Notes: a model not told the origin generated them from the sequence alone. Counted from the stretch's first letter, positions 9,778 to 19,305 are shown. The stretch is DNA of 64,000 nt from Pseudogulbenkiania sp. (GCA_018260425.1 JAGLBD010000006.1:1-64000); one strand, 5' to 3'. Numbers and translations are program-made.

Positions 9778-10737
9778 GTGTTTACCTGGCTAAAGAATCG
9801 TTTGCACAGCACGGGGCTGACGGCATTTGTCACCCACTCGGAATGTCTGAAACACAATATGGGTGTCGGCCATCCCGAGTGTCCCGAACGGCTGATTGCA
9901 ATCCGCGACCAATTGATGGCCAGCCAGATTTTCGATTTCCTGCAGGAAGTCGATGCTGAGCCGGTGAGCGAGCAACAGTTGGCGCGCGTGCACCCGCCAC
10001 GTTACGTCGACTACATCGAAGCCTGTGCCCCGACCACCGGAACGTTCCGTATGGACCCGGACACCGCCATGTCGCCCGGCACGCTCAGTGCGGCACGCCA
10101 TGCGGCAGGGGCGGTCATCACCGCTGTGGATCTGGTCTGCGAGAACAAGGCCCCCAATGCCTTCTGTTCGGTACGCCCTCCCGGGCACCATGCCGAGAGC
10201 GCCAAGTCCATGGGCTTCTGCTTCTTCAACAATATTGCCATCGGCGTCACCCACGCCCTGTCCCACTACAAACTGGAACGGGTGGCGGTCATCGACTTCG
10301 ATGTCCATCACGGCAATGGCACGGAAGAGATTTTCCGGGATGACCCGCGGGTGATGATGGTTTCCACCTTCCAGCACCCGTTTTACCCCTACTGCGGCGA
10401 CGTACCACTCGGGGAGAACATGCGCAATGTCCCCCTCAAGGCCGGCAGCACCGGCAAGGACTTCCGCGAGGCCGTGGAAAACGTCTGGTTACCGGCCCTG
10501 CACGACTTCCAGCCGGAGATGCTGTTCATTTCGGCGGGGTTCGACGGGCACCGTGAAGATGATATGGGCTCGATCGGGCTGGTGGAATCCGACTATGAGT
10601 GGGTAACACGCCATTTGATGCAGATCGCCGACCTGTATTGCCAGGGAAAAATCGTCTCGGTTCTGGAGGGCGGCTATGACCTGTCCTCGCTGGCGCGCAG
10701 TGTCACGGCACACATCAAGGTACTCTCGGACAGCTAA
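9778..10737 (+). CDS. Histone deacetylase-family amidohydrolase
   Basis: Zinc-dependent deacetylase of the arginase/HDAC fold (319 aa). Visible motifs are VGHPECPERL near the N-terminus, PPGHHAES with the two catalytic histidines, the zinc ligands in DFDVHHGNG and SAGFDGHREDD, and GGYDLSSL at the end. Bacterial members act on acetylpolyamines or other small acetyl-amides; the substrate here is not known. The start is a GTG preceded by AAGGA. It converges on the minus-strand gene that follows, with an 8-nt gap. Confidence 0.88.
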   Translation: MFTWLKNRLHSTGLTAFVTHSECLKHNMGVGHPECPERLIAIRDQLMASQIFDFLQEVDAEPVSEQQLARVHPPRYVDYIEACAPTTGTFRMDPDTAMSPGTLSAARHAAGAVITAVDLVCENKAPNAFCSVRPPGHHAESAKSMGFCFFNNIAIGVTHALSHYKLERVAVIDFDVHHGNGTEEIFRDDPRVMMVSTFQHPFYPYCGDVPLGENMRNVPLKAGSTGKDFREAVENVWLPALHDFQPEMLFISAGFDGHREDDMGSIGLVESDYEWVTRHLMQIADLYCQGKIVSVLEGGYDLSSLARSVTAHIKVLSDS

Positions 10738-10745
10738 ACGGTGAC

Positions 10746-11492
10746 TCAGGGGGAAATTTTACCCGCTTGCCGCAAGCGCTCATAGGCGGCACGGACTGCC
10801 GCCACTGTCCTGTCGCTGGTCCCGAGGCTGAACGCCATATACTCGATAAACGGCGGGGCCAGCGTCACGACCGCTTCCACCTCGGAAAAGTCATGTCCCT
10901 GCCGGTGCAACTGGTAGGCAAGCACTTGATCATTGGTCGCAATCAGATCGATACGGCCGGCAATGAATTTACGCACATTGTTCTCGTCACTCGATGCCGG
11001 GTCCAGCTCGCGCCCCCGCACAAAGCCCATATCCACCAAACGTTGTTCAGACGCATACCCCCGGATCGTACCGATGTGGTAACGATGCAGCGCCGTGAGC
11101 TCGGCAGGAATATCCTTGCGATGGCGGAATTTGTAGAGCCGGATCCACGATATCACCACCGGCCCCACCCACTTGAAATGCGCCTCCCGCTCCGGGGTTC
11201 TGGAGACGATGAGCAGCAAAATATCGGACTTCTCCTCGCTAAGCGACACAGCACGTTTCCACGGCAGAAAGGTCATCTTCCCGGAAACGCCCGCCTCACG
11301 AAACACCACGCGGGTAATATCGGCAACGGGCCCCTTGGCCAGCGCCCCATCGGAATAAATATACGGCGGGTACTCGTCCGTCACCGCCTCTATCTCGGGC
11401 AAGTCGGTACCGGCCCAAGCGTAGGGCAATCCCAGCGCCAACCACAACGCACAGCGCATGATCATGGTGAGTGGAAAGGACACGCGTCTCAC
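10746..11492 (-). CDS. Periplasmic solute-binding protein (SBP family 3-like)
   Basis: A 248-aa protein with a signal peptide (RR near the start, hydrophobic LWLALGLPYAWA) and an amino-acid-binding-protein-like mature part (EYPPYIYSDG, ADITRVVFREAG, GTIRGYASEQ, GRIDLIATND). No ABC permease or ATPase is adjacent, so it may not serve a transporter. The GTG start overlaps the stop of the upstream DJ-1 gene (GTGA), suggesting translational coupling; ATG codons 9 and 11 positions later are alternatives. Confidence 0.75.
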   Translation of the reverse strand: MRRVSFPLTMIMRCALWLALGLPYAWAGTDLPEIEAVTDEYPPYIYSDGALAKGPVADITRVVFREAGVSGKMTFLPWKRAVSLSEEKSDILLLIVSRTPEREAHFKWVGPVVISWIRLYKFRHRKDIPAELTALHRYHIGTIRGYASEQRLVDMGFVRGRELDPASSDENNVRKFIAGRIDLIATNDQVLAYQLHRQGHDFSEVEAVVTLAPPFIEYMAFSLGTSDRTVAAVRAAYERLRQAGKISP

Positions 11493-12172
11493 CGCCTTGC
11501 CGCCGATTCCCGGCTTGCGCTCCAGCGCAAGGCCTGTCGTGCCTCGGCCGCCTGCCGTACCGCCGCTTCGGTAGCGGCTCCGGCGCGCTCCGGTGTGCCG
11601 GCATCGAAGGGAGGATGAGGATCATATTCAATCGCCAGCTGAATCTCCCGGGCCACCGCTTCGCCGCACAGCGTCGCCACTAACTGCAAGCCGAAATCGA
11701 TACCGGCCGTGACGCCACCACCGGTCACCCGGTTGCCATCGACCACCACCCGCTCGGCCACCGGAATGGCACCGAACAAGGCCAACTGCTCCCGCGACAT
11801 CCAGTGGCTGGCCGCTCGGTAGCCATCCAGCAGACCCGCCGCCGCCAGCACCAGCGAACCGGTACACACCGAGGTGACGTAGCGTGCCGTCGCCCCGACC
11901 CTGCGCAGGAAAGCCAGCGTTTCTTCATCACTCATCAAGGCAATCTGCCCGGCGCCACCGGGAACACAGATCACGTCCAGCGCCGGGCAGTCTTCAAAGC
12001 GGGTGGTCGGCAGGATTTTCCAGCCATGGGCGGTTGAGACCGGATCAAGGGTCTTCCATAACAAATGCAGCTCGGCGCCCGGCACCGAACCGAACACCTC
12101 GGCCGGTCCGGTCAAATCCAGTTGCGTCACATCGGGGAAAAGTAGCAGGCCAAAACGCAGGGGAGTGGACAC
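11489..12172 (-). CDS. DJ-1/PfpI family protein (isonitrile hydratase-like)
   Basis: A 227-aa class I glutamine amidotransferase-like protein. The nucleophile elbow is SVCTGSLVLAAAGLL, as in isonitrile hydratase and the sensor part of GlxA-type proteins. No AraC-type DNA-binding domain follows, so it is a stand-alone enzyme rather than a regulator. The GTG start (VSTPLRFGLLLFP) has AAGGA 6 nt upstream; the open frame before it gives an unlikely Cys/His-rich extension. The natural substrate is unknown. Confidence 0.8.
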   Translation of the reverse strand: MSTPLRFGLLLFPDVTQLDLTGPAEVFGSVPGAELHLLWKTLDPVSTAHGWKILPTTRFEDCPALDVICVPGGAGQIALMSDEETLAFLRRVGATARYVTSVCTGSLVLAAAGLLDGYRAASHWMSREQLALFGAIPVAERVVVDGNRVTGGGVTAGIDFGLQLVATLCGEAVAREIQLAIEYDPHPPFDAGTPERAGAATEAAVRQAAEARQALRWSASRESAARR

Positions 12173-12663
12173 AGAAAGTCCTTCATCAGAGCACCAACAC
12201 TTCTGATGATGGTCCCGCGCACGCACAAAATCCACCTGAAATCAGGAAATACCGATCGGCCAACACACGCTGTCGTAAAAATACCGGGAGTGAAACAAGA
12301 GGGAGGCAGGCGCAACATGCCCCTGCCCCCGCGGGTTTGCTCAATGAACCACCGAGGCGCTTGCACGAGGCAGACACGTCATGACGCCGTAAAAATTGAG
12401 GCTCAGCTTGCAAGGCAGGCGGAGCCTGGGACGAGACTCGGGGAGTAAGGGCAACAGGGAGGGAGAGTGGGTGAGGAACAGCGAGACGCCGCCAGCCACT
12501 CTCCGGCTTGCTTCAATAGACAAGGACTGCACAAGGTTCTCCTGGATAGACCATGAAGTGCATGGCAGCCTGACTATCACGCAGTGCCCCGCGGACGTCT
12601 ACGCCGCTTTGGGACACTGGCCAATAGGTCTGAAGCAGGGAACTTCCGCGCGACACCCGACGG
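12173..12663. other. 490-bp stretch without a recognisable gene
   Basis: It lies between the DJ-1 gene and plsY. Several frames of about 80 codons are open on both strands, but none has a ribosome binding site with a family-like product. The sequence is not AT-rich. Small inverted repeats are present (for example CGTCATGACG at 12377-12386). It could hold a non-coding RNA, the DJ-1 promoter, or a decayed gene; nothing decides this. Confidence 0.5.
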
Positions 12664-13296
12664 TTAGTTTCCCGTCCCCTTGTCATCGGCCTTTTCGCCG
12701 ATCTTGCCTTCCTGACCGGACAGCAAGTTGATCAGGTTGCTCTTGTGCCGATGCACCACCAGAATGGCAATGATCAGACAGGTGCCGAAATACGGACCTT
12801 GCGGGCCGATGATGAAGAAGGCAAATACCGGCGCCAGTACCGCAGCCGTCAACGCCGACAGCGAGGAGATCTTGACCACCAGCGCCATGAAGAGCCAGGT
12901 CGCAATGCAGGCCAGCGCCAGCCAGCCGCTGAAGCCGAACAACACCCCTACCGCAGTAGCAACACCCTTGCCGCCCTTGAAGCCAAAAAATACCGGCCAC
13001 ATATGACCAATCAGCACCGCCAGCGCCGACAAGGCGATTTCCTGCTGGCCAAGACCATATTTAGCGCCGAGCGATGCGGTCAGGAAGACGGCAACCCACC
13101 CCTTGGCGCCATCACCGATCAAGGTCAGCGCGGCGGCCAGTTTCTTGCCGCTACGCAGGACATTGGTCGCCCCGGGGTTGCCCGAACCGTAACTACGCGG
13201 GTCGGCCATGCCCATTACCTTGCTGACGATCACTGCAAACGACAGCGAACCGATCAGGTAAGAAGCAATAATAAACGCAAAAGCTGTCGTGCTCAT
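12664..13296 (-). CDS. plsY: Acyl-phosphate glycerol-3-phosphate acyltransferase PlsY
   Basis: Inner-membrane enzyme that makes lysophosphatidic acid from acyl-phosphate, the first step of phospholipid synthesis. The 210-aa product has five or more hydrophobic segments and the three PlsY motifs: SGNPGATNVLR, the GHMWPVFFGFKGGKGVAT loop and VVHRHKSNL. The ATG giving MSTTAFAFI is used; an upstream in-frame codon would add 23 polar residues that overlap the region next to divergent folB. Confidence 0.96.
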   Translation of the reverse strand: MSTTAFAFIIASYLIGSLSFAVIVSKVMGMADPRSYGSGNPGATNVLRSGKKLAAALTLIGDGAKGWVAVFLTASLGAKYGLGQQEIALSALAVLIGHMWPVFFGFKGGKGVATAVGVLFGFSGWLALACIATWLFMALVVKISSLSALTAAVLAPVFAFFIIGPQGPYFGTCLIIAILVVHRHKSNLINLLSGQEGKIGEKADDKGTGN

Positions 13297-13367
13297 GGCA
13301 GATCCACTAGAATGGAAAACTTCGAATTTTACGGTATAGGACGGGTTTCCCCAACCGTCTCTCACTG

Positions 13368-13727
13368 ATGGACATCATTTTTTTACGACAGATGCGCGCC
13401 AGCACCATCATCGGCGTGTATGACTGGGAGCGCAAAGCTCCCCAGACCGTGTTGCTTGACCTGGAAATCGGTATTCCCAGCGAAGTTCCCTGCCACAGCG
13501 ACGACATCGGCGACACCATCCATTACGCCGAGGTCTGCGAACGCCTGCGTGCCGTTTTGCAGGAGCAGCACTTCTTGCTGATCGAAGCACTGGCCGACTT
13601 CATTGCACGCCTGATCCGCGAAGAATTCGGCGCGCCATGGGTCAAGGTAGCCGTCACCAAACCCGGCATATTGCCTGAGGTCGATGCGGTCGGCGTGCAG
13701 ATCGAGCGCGGTAACCGCCCGCGCTGA
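13368..13727 (+). CDS. folB: Dihydroneopterin aldolase FolB
   Basis: Folate pathway enzyme converting dihydroneopterin to 6-hydroxymethyl-dihydropterin. The 119-aa protein has the family start (IFLRQMRASTIIGVYDWER), DTIHYAEVCERL and the C-terminal VAVTKPGIL with the catalytic lysine region. It is divergent from plsY, an arrangement common in betaproteobacteria. Confidence 0.94.
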   Translation: MDIIFLRQMRASTIIGVYDWERKAPQTVLLDLEIGIPSEVPCHSDDIGDTIHYAEVCERLRAVLQEQHFLLIEALADFIARLIREEFGAPWVKVAVTKPGILPEVDAVGVQIERGNRPR

Positions 13728-13732
13728 GTGCA

Positions 13733-14125
13733 CTAGCCTTCGCGATTGCGCATGAAGTCGGCGGTGGAGGAAAAGGACTCGATGAGTTTTTCTTTCAGCC
13801 AGTCTTCCACCAACAGCTCGTTGACCGCCTGACTCATGCATTTCATCCATTGGTCGCGCGCCACGGAATCGACCGCGAAGGGCATATGGCGCATCCTCAG
13901 CCTCGGATGGCCAAACGCTTCGACAAACAGCGCGGGGCCGCCCAGCCAGCCGGAGAGAAACATGAATAGCTTCTGGCGCGAGCCGGCCAGATCGGCCGGA
14001 TGCATATCGCGCAAGGACTTGACCTCCGGATCGCTCTCCATGATGTCGTAGAAACGGTCGGTCAACCAACGAACCACACCCTCTCCCCCCATGAGTTCAT
14101 AGGGGGTCATTTCCTGCATACTCAT
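13733..14125 (-). CDS. Truncated (2-on-2) hemoglobin, group II
   Basis: A 130-aa haem protein. The helical pattern, FYDIMESDPEV near the start, WLGGPALFVEAFGHPRLRMRH with the proximal histidine in RMRHMPF, and the length fit group II truncated globins, proposed to bind O2 or NO. It is the last of three genes overlapping by 4 nt (ATGA): cheR, dadA, globin. A ligand-sensing or detoxification role with dadA is inference. Confidence 0.88.
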   Translation of the reverse strand: MSMQEMTPYELMGGEGVVRWLTDRFYDIMESDPEVKSLRDMHPADLAGSRQKLFMFLSGWLGGPALFVEAFGHPRLRMRHMPFAVDSVARDQWMKCMSQAVNELLVEDWLKEKLIESFSSTADFMRNREG

Positions 14126-15387
14126 GCTGACTTAACCTTGTGAAAATCGAAGCCGATATCCGGAGCCTCGCCGTGCATCAGCAACGCCAATGCCTTGCCG
14201 GAGCCCGGCCCTTCGGTGAAGCCCAGCGTACCATGGCCGGTATTGAGATAAAGATTGGTGATGGCCGATTGGCCGATCAAGGGAACATTGCCGGGTGTGG
14301 CCGGGCGCAAGCCGCTCCAGAACTCCGCCTTGTCCCACTCGGCCGCCCCGGGAAAACATTCCCGTGCACGGGCCAGCAAGGCCGCACAGCGCACCGCATT
14401 GAGCGAGGAGGAGTAACCGGACAGTTCGGCGGTTCCCGCCACTCTGAGGCGGTTGCCAAGCCGGGAAAACACGATCTTGCGACTTTCGTCGGTGATACTG
14501 ACCGACGGCGCCTTGCTGTCATCACAAATCGGCACCGTGGCCGAGTAGCCCTTGGCGGGATAGACCGGCAGCCTGAGTCCGGCGCTGGCCGCCAGCAAGG
14601 GAGAATAACTACCGGCAGCGAGGACATAGGCATCCGCACCCAGCGTTGCATAATGACCGGAGGGGCCGGTCACCGAGATGCCCGTCAAGCGCTCACCCTC
14701 GCGCAGCAAGGCATTGATGCGGGTTGAATAGCAAAACTCCACACCCTGTTTTGCCGCTTCCGCGGCCAAGCCGACGGTAAAACGATGCACATCGCCCGAC
14801 TCGTCGCTGCGGCACCATGCGGCTCCCGCCAGCGTCGGCGCGATATGGGCCAAAGCCGGTTCGATGGCCAGCATCGCGCTACGATCCAGCAATTCACGCC
14901 TGACACCAAGCGCAGCGAGCTCACGGCAACGACGCCCGGCCTCACGCATCTCGCGGGGGGTGTCCAGCAAGGTCAGAATACCGGCAGAGCGGTGCGCATA
15001 GTCAAACGAGATGGCCGAGTGGATGTCCTGATAGGCCTGCTGGCTGAACTGCCCCAGCGCCACCATATTGCGCATATTGTCACGCCAGCGCCCCGGACGG
15101 CACTCCAAAAGGAACCGGAGCCCCCAGCGCCACTGGGCCGGATCAAGATGAGGACGGAACAACAAGGGGGCATCGGCGCGGCATAGCCATTTGAGAATCT
15201 GCCATGGCATACCCGGTGTCGCCCACGGCTCGGACTGCCCGACGGAAATCTGGCCGCCATTGGCAAAGCTGGTTTCCCGGGCCGCACCTGCAGCACGCTC
15301 AACCACCACCACTTCATGACCAAGCCGGGAGAGAAACCAGGCCGTCGATACACCGACGACCCCGGCGCCCATGACAATCACTTTCAT
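14122..15387 (-). CDS. dadA: D-amino acid dehydrogenase small subunit
   Basis: FAD-dependent membrane-associated dehydrogenase deaminating D-amino acids to 2-oxo acids (421 aa). The N-terminus VIVMGAGVVGVSTAWFLSRLG is the dinucleotide-binding motif; SFANGGQIS, PVYPAKGYS and the C-terminal GLRPATPGNVPLIG and TGHGTLGFTEGPGSGK match DadA. It overlaps cheR upstream and the globin gene downstream by 4 nt each. No alanine racemase (dadX) is adjacent. Confidence 0.92.
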   Translation of the reverse strand: MKVIVMGAGVVGVSTAWFLSRLGHEVVVVERAAGAARETSFANGGQISVGQSEPWATPGMPWQILKWLCRADAPLLFRPHLDPAQWRWGLRFLLECRPGRWRDNMRNMVALGQFSQQAYQDIHSAISFDYAHRSAGILTLLDTPREMREAGRRCRELAALGVRRELLDRSAMLAIEPALAHIAPTLAGAAWCRSDESGDVHRFTVGLAAEAAKQGVEFCYSTRINALLREGERLTGISVTGPSGHYATLGADAYVLAAGSYSPLLAASAGLRLPVYPAKGYSATVPICDDSKAPSVSITDESRKIVFSRLGNRLRVAGTAELSGYSSSLNAVRCAALLARARECFPGAAEWDKAEFWSGLRPATPGNVPLIGQSAITNLYLNTGHGTLGFTEGPGSGKALALLMHGEAPDIGFDFHKVKSA

Positions 15388-16241
15388 GCTTTAGGCGCGT
15401 GCTCGTAAACCGTTTTGCCCTTCAGCCGGAACACGTCCGACGCGAAGTAGAAGTTTTCAGAATGGCCGACAAACAACAAGCCATCGGGTTTGAGCAGCGG
15501 AGCAAACTTCTTCAGTACCTTGTGCTGGGTCTCCCTGTCGAAGTAGATCATTACGTTGCGGCAAAAGATCACATCGAAGGTTTCGCGGATAGGCCAGCTG
15601 GCATCAATCAGGTTAAGACGGCTGAAGGTGATCATATTGCGCAGTACCGGCTTGGCCTGATAGCTGCCGTCCGGCAACTTGTCGAAATACTTGGCGGCAT
15701 GACCGGCCGGCAAACGGGCGACCTTGTCGGCGCTGTAGATACCGGTTTTGCCGGTCTCCAGCACGCTGGTATCCAGATCGGTCGCGAGAATGGTGATTTG
15801 CGGGCGCGATGCTGCCGGAAACGCTTCCAGCGCGGTCATGGCCAGCGAATAGGGCTCTTCGCCGGTCGAGGCGGCAGAACACCAGATGGAAATCTTGCCA
15901 CCGTTATTCTTTTTCTTCAGATGCTCGGCGAGAATCGGGAAATGATGTTCTTCACGGAAGAAAAAGGTCAGATTGGTGGTCAGGGCATTGACGAACAATT
16001 CGAATTCGCGCTTGCCGGACGGTGATTCCAGAAAGTCGACATAGGCAGCAAACCCGGCCAGTTTCAGGTCACGGATCCGCCGCACCAGACGGCCATACAC
16101 CATATCCTTTTTGGAAGGATTCAGCGATATGCCGGCTTCCTTGTAAATAATCTTGCGGACGCGCTCGAAATCGGCGTCGCTAAAAGAGAATTCTCGGGCG
16201 AATTCAATCTTGGGCAATTGGATGGGTGGCAGCTTGTTCAT
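15384..16241 (-). CDS. cheR: Chemotaxis protein methyltransferase CheR
   Basis: SAM-dependent enzyme that methylates glutamates of chemoreceptors. The 285-aa protein has the CheR N-terminal helical domain (FERVRKIIYKEAGISL, RLVRRIRDL), then the methyltransferase part with CSAASTGEEPYSLAM, ILATDLD and DVIFCRNVMIYFD. It lacks the usual chemotaxis neighbours and heads a tight cluster with dadA and a globin. The hairpin after erpA lies about 20 nt upstream, so its promoter must be very close or inside the read-through from erpA. Confidence 0.94.
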   Translation of the reverse strand: MNKLPPIQLPKIEFAREFSFSDADFERVRKIIYKEAGISLNPSKKDMVYGRLVRRIRDLKLAGFAAYVDFLESPSGKREFELFVNALTTNLTFFFREEHHFPILAEHLKKKNNGGKISIWCSAASTGEEPYSLAMTALEAFPAASRPQITILATDLDTSVLETGKTGIYSADKVARLPAGHAAKYFDKLPDGSYQAKPVLRNMITFSRLNLIDASWPIRETFDVIFCRNVMIYFDRETQHKVLKKFAPLLKPDGLLFVGHSENFYFASDVFRLKGKTVYEHAPKA

Positions 16242-16258
16242 GGTGCTCGCATATAATG

Positions 16259-16283
16259 AAGCCCGGGAATCAGGCCCGGGCTT
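16259..16283 (-). terminator. Stem-loop between erpA and cheR
   Basis: A 9-bp GC-rich stem (AAGCCCGGG/CCCGGGCTT) has a 7-nt loop. Only a short T-rich tail follows on the minus strand, so termination after erpA may be partial and let transcription continue into cheR. Confidence 0.55.
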
Positions 16284-16307
16284 TCATCATAGCATAGCGA
16301 TTCGTAC

Positions 16308-16661
16308 TCAGACCGAGAACGAAGATCCGCAGCCGCAGGTCGTGGTGGCATTCGGATTGCGAATCACGAATTGCGATCCGTTCAGATCTTCCTGATAGTC
16401 GATTTCTGCGCCTACCAGATACTGGTAGCTCATCGGATCGACCAGGAAGGTCACGCCGTCACGGCCGATCGGGGTATCGTCTTCATTGACGATCTCGTCG
16501 AAGGTAAAGCCGTACTGGAAACCGGAACAGCCACCGCCAGTAACGAAGACCCGCAGTTTCAGATCAGGATTGCCCTCTTCCGCGATCAGGTCGCGAACCT
16601 TGGCGCAGGCGCTCTCGGTAAAGTTGATCGGGCTCGGCATTTCGGTTGCGGTAGTGCTCAT
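16308..16661 (-). CDS. erpA: Iron-sulfur cluster insertion protein ErpA
   Basis: A-type carrier delivering Fe-S clusters to apoproteins. The 117-aa protein has the HesB/IscA fold with the three cluster cysteines in [11 protein letters not shown] and TTCGCGSSF. The ATG giving [10 protein letters not shown] is used, with GAGG 6 nt upstream. Confidence 0.95.
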   Translation of the reverse strand: MSTTATEMPSPINFTESACAKVRDLIAEEGNPDLKLRVFVTGGGCSGFQYGFTFDEIVNEDDTPIGRDGVTFLVDPMSYQYLVGAEIDYQEDLNGSQFVIRNPNATTTCGCGSSFSV

Positions 16662-16751
16662 GGGAAACCTCACTTGGTCGTTCGCGCCAGTATCGGCGAT
16701 TCATCCTACTATTTTAGTCGGATATAGGGTCGCCTGACCAGTTTTCAAGAC

Positions 16752-17780
16752 TCAAGGCATCAACGGCACCACATCAAGGCCGGTATTTTCGGCAAAACCG
16801 CACATCAGGTTCATGTTCTGCACGGCCTGCCCGGCGGCCCCCTTGACCAGATTGTCGATCACAGACAATACCACCACGGTCTCGCCACCCTGCGGACGAT
16901 GCACGGCAATGCGGCACTGGTTGGAGCCTCTGACCGAACGGGTCTCGGGATGCGTGCCGGCAGGCAAGACATCGACGAAACGTTCGGAGGCATAGCGTGA
17001 TTCAAACATCTCCTGCAGATCGATATCCCGGCTCAGGCGCGCATACAAGGTCGCGTGAATACCGCGGATCATCGGCGTGAGGTGAGGAACAAAGGTCAAA
17101 CCGACCTCTTGTCCAGCCACGCGAGCCAGGCCCTGGCGAATTTCCGGCAAATGGCGGTGGCCAGCCACCCCGTAGGCCTTGAAAGAGTCCCCTGCTTCGG
17201 CCAGCAGCGCGCCCAGCTCGGCTTTACGACCCGCGCCGGACACCCCGGACTTGCAATCGGCGATCAGGCCATCCAGCTCAATGGCACCCGACTGGATCAG
17301 CGGCAGAAACCCCAGTTGCACGGCAGTGGGATAGCACCCCGGATTGGCGACCAGTCTGGCATGGCGAATCGCTTCCCGATTAACCTCCGGCAAACCATAC
17401 ACCGCTTCCGAAACCAGCGCGGGAGAGGCATGGGTCATGCCGTACCACTTTTCCCATTCGGCCACATCGCTGATGCGGAAATCCGCGGCAAGGTCGATCA
17501 CCCGCACGCCGGCCGCGAGCAGGGCCACGGCCTCGCCCATGGCAATGCCGTTAGGCGTGGCAAAGAACACCACATCACAGTCGTGCAATGCCGCAGTTTC
17601 CGGCGTGGAAAACGCCACATCCACATAGCCGCGCAAACTCGGATACATGGCATCGACCCGCATGCCGGCCTCTTTACGGGATGTCACTGCGGTAATGCGC
17701 GCATGGGGATGCAGGGCAAGCAGACGCAGTAGTTCGACACCGGTATACCCTGTGCCACCCACAATTCCGACCTTGACCAT
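16752..17780 (-). CDS. argC: N-acetyl-gamma-glutamyl-phosphate reductase
   Basis: Third step of arginine synthesis, NADPH-dependent. The 342-aa protein starts [21 protein letters not shown] (nucleotide binding), and has the catalytic cysteine C149 in NPGCYPTA and the HRHLPEI segment. The start is chosen at the ATG with GGAGCAGGGC just upstream; the 17-residue upstream extension is not family-like. argC stands alone, as is usual when arg genes are scattered. Confidence 0.96.
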   Translation of the reverse strand: MVKVGIVGGTGYTGVELLRLLALHPHARITAVTSRKEAGMRVDAMYPSLRGYVDVAFSTPETAALHDCDVVFFATPNGIAMGEAVALLAAGVRVIDLAADFRISDVAEWEKWYGMTHASPALVSEAVYGLPEVNREAIRHARLVANPGCYPTAVQLGFLPLIQSGAIELDGLIADCKSGVSGAGRKAELGALLAEAGDSFKAYGVAGHRHLPEIRQGLARVAGQEVGLTFVPHLTPMIRGIHATLYARLSRDIDLQEMFESRYASERFVDVLPAGTHPETRSVRGSNQCRIAVHRPQGGETVVVLSVIDNLVKGAAGQAVQNMNLMCGFAENTGLDVVPLMP

Positions 17781-17903
17781 GCCCTGCTCCTTTTGTAAAT
17801 TCATGTCGCAAAAATGACATATTACGGCCAAGACGGGCTTCAGGCAACCTTGTCGCCGTGATTACCACCATACTGAAGGGAGCATGCCGACACGGAGAAG
17901 GAT

Positions 17904-18380
17904 ATGTCCAGCCACACTGTCATCATTGAATGGAACCGCCATGGCAACCTCTTCACCGACCAGCGTTACAGCCGGGACCATACCTGGCACTTCGACGGGG
18001 GCATGACGGTCCATGCCTCCAGTTCACCGCATGTCGTGCCGGTTCCCTTGTCGAACCCGGCGCATGTCGACCCGGAGGAGGCCTTCGTTGCGGCGGTTTC
18101 CAGCTGTCACATGCTATGGTTTCTTAGTCTGGCGGCTGCCAAAGGGTATGTCGTCGAGCGCTATCTCGACTCGGCACAGGGCATCATGGAGCGGAACCGG
18201 CACGGCAAGCTGTGGGTTGCCAACATTATCCTGAGCCCGGTCATCAGTTTCACCGGAGCCGAGATCCCGGATCAGGCAGCGGTCGATCTCCTGCACCACA
18301 CGGCACACGAAGCGTGCTTCATCGCCAACTCTGTCAAAAGCGAGATCACCCTGCAGGGCACGTGGCGCCACCAGGGCTGA
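17904..18380 (+). CDS. OsmC-family protein
   Basis: A 158-aa protein of the OsmC/Ohr fold, which contains thiol peroxidases. Both conserved cysteines are present (SSCHMLWFL and HEACFIANSV), as is the VDPEEAFVAAV segment that precedes the first. It is likely a hydroperoxide-reducing enzyme; OsmC versus YhfA-like subgroup is not resolved. It is read divergently from argC and has its own terminator. Confidence 0.85.
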   Translation: MSSHTVIIEWNRHGNLFTDQRYSRDHTWHFDGGMTVHASSSPHVVPVPLSNPAHVDPEEAFVAAVSSCHMLWFLSLAAAKGYVVERYLDSAQGIMERNRHGKLWVANIILSPVISFTGAEIPDQAAVDLLHHTAHEACFIANSVKSEITLQGTWRHQG

Positions 18381-18384
18381 ATGC

Positions 18385-18412
18385 AAAAAAACCACCCGGG
18401 GGTGGCTTTTTT
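18385..18412. terminator. Bidirectional terminator between the OsmC-family gene and rpsI
   Basis: CCACCC/GGGTGG stem flanked by an A run on one side and a T run on the other, so it can stop transcription from both converging genes. Confidence 0.88.
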
Positions 18413-18434
18413 GTAGAACAGAACCGAAAGCGGA

Positions 18435-18827
18435 TTAACGCTTGGAGAACTGTTTGGCGCGACGTGCTTTACGCAGGCCGACTTTCTTACGTTCAACTTC
18501 ACGAGCATCGCGGGTAACGAAGCCGGCTTGGGACAGTGCCGGTTTCAGTTCGGTGCTGAAGTCGATCAGGGCGCGGGTGATACCGTGACGGATCGCGCCG
18601 GCTTGACCGGTTTCACCACCACCTACCACGTTTACCTTGATGTCGAAAGACTCGAGGTGCTCGGTCAGAGCCAGCGGCTGGCGGATAACCATGCGGCCGG
18701 TTTCACGAGCAAAGTATTCGTCAACCGGCTTGCCGTTGACGATGATCTGGCCGCTGCCCTTCTGCATGAAAACGCGTGCTACAGAGCTCTTGCGACGGCC
18801 GGTACCGTAGTAATATTTACCGTTCAT
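18435..18827 (-). CDS. rpsI: 30S ribosomal protein S9
   Basis: 130-aa small-subunit protein beginning [20 protein letters not shown] and ending [17 protein letters not shown], the basic S9 tail that reaches the P-site tRNA. Cotranscribed with rplM, 15 nt downstream of it. Confidence 0.98.
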   Translation of the reverse strand: MNGKYYYGTGRRKSSVARVFMQKGSGQIIVNGKPVDEYFARETGRMVIRQPLALTEHLESFDIKVNVVGGGETGQAGAIRHGITRALIDFSTELKPALSQAGFVTRDAREVERKKVGLRKARRAKQFSKR

Positions 18828-18842
18828 CTATGTTGCCTCGAA

Positions 18843-19271
18843 TCAGATTTCCAGCACTTTGGGCTGTTGGGCGCTATGCGGATGCTCAGTACCGGAGTAA
18901 ACCTTGAGCTTCTTGATCATGGCGTAACCCAGCGGACCTTTCGGCAGCATACCCTTAACGGCTTTTTCCAGCACACGCTCAGGGAACTGGTTTTGCAGTT
19001 CGGTGAATGTACGCTCTTTGATACCACCCGGATAGCCAGTGTGACGATAGTACTTCTTGTCCTGTGCCTTGGCACCGGTAACGCGAAGCTTATCGACATT
19101 GACTACAACAATGTAGTCACCGGTATCTACGTGCGGAGTGAACTCCGGCTTGTGTTTGCCACGCAAACGGTGCGCGATCTCAGCGGCGAGACGACCCAGC
19201 ACCTTATCGGTGGCGTCGACCACAAACCACTCGCGCTTAACCTCATGCGGCTTGGCAGAAAAGGTCTTCAT
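18843..19271 (-). CDS. rplM: 50S ribosomal protein L13
   Basis: 142-aa large-subunit protein starting [20 protein letters not shown], with [15 protein letters not shown] and GMLPKGPLG typical of L13. The ATG at 19271 has GGAAGAG upstream; the open frame continues 61 codons further but crosses the promoter and is non-coding. First gene of rplM-rpsI. Confidence 0.98.
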   Translation of the reverse strand: MKTFSAKPHEVKREWFVVDATDKVLGRLAAEIAHRLRGKHKPEFTPHVDTGDYIVVVNVDKLRVTGAKAQDKKYYRHTGYPGGIKERTFTELQNQFPERVLEKAVKGMLPKGPLGYAMIKKLKVYSGTEHPHSAQQPKVLEI

Positions 19272-19305
19272 GGAACTCTTCCATCGTAATTCTTGAAAGT
19301 TACGG

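Noticed and set aside
12341-12731. Overlapping short frames in the plsY-DJ-1 gap considered as genes
   Set aside because: No ribosome binding sites, no recognisable families, and frames on both strands are similar in length.
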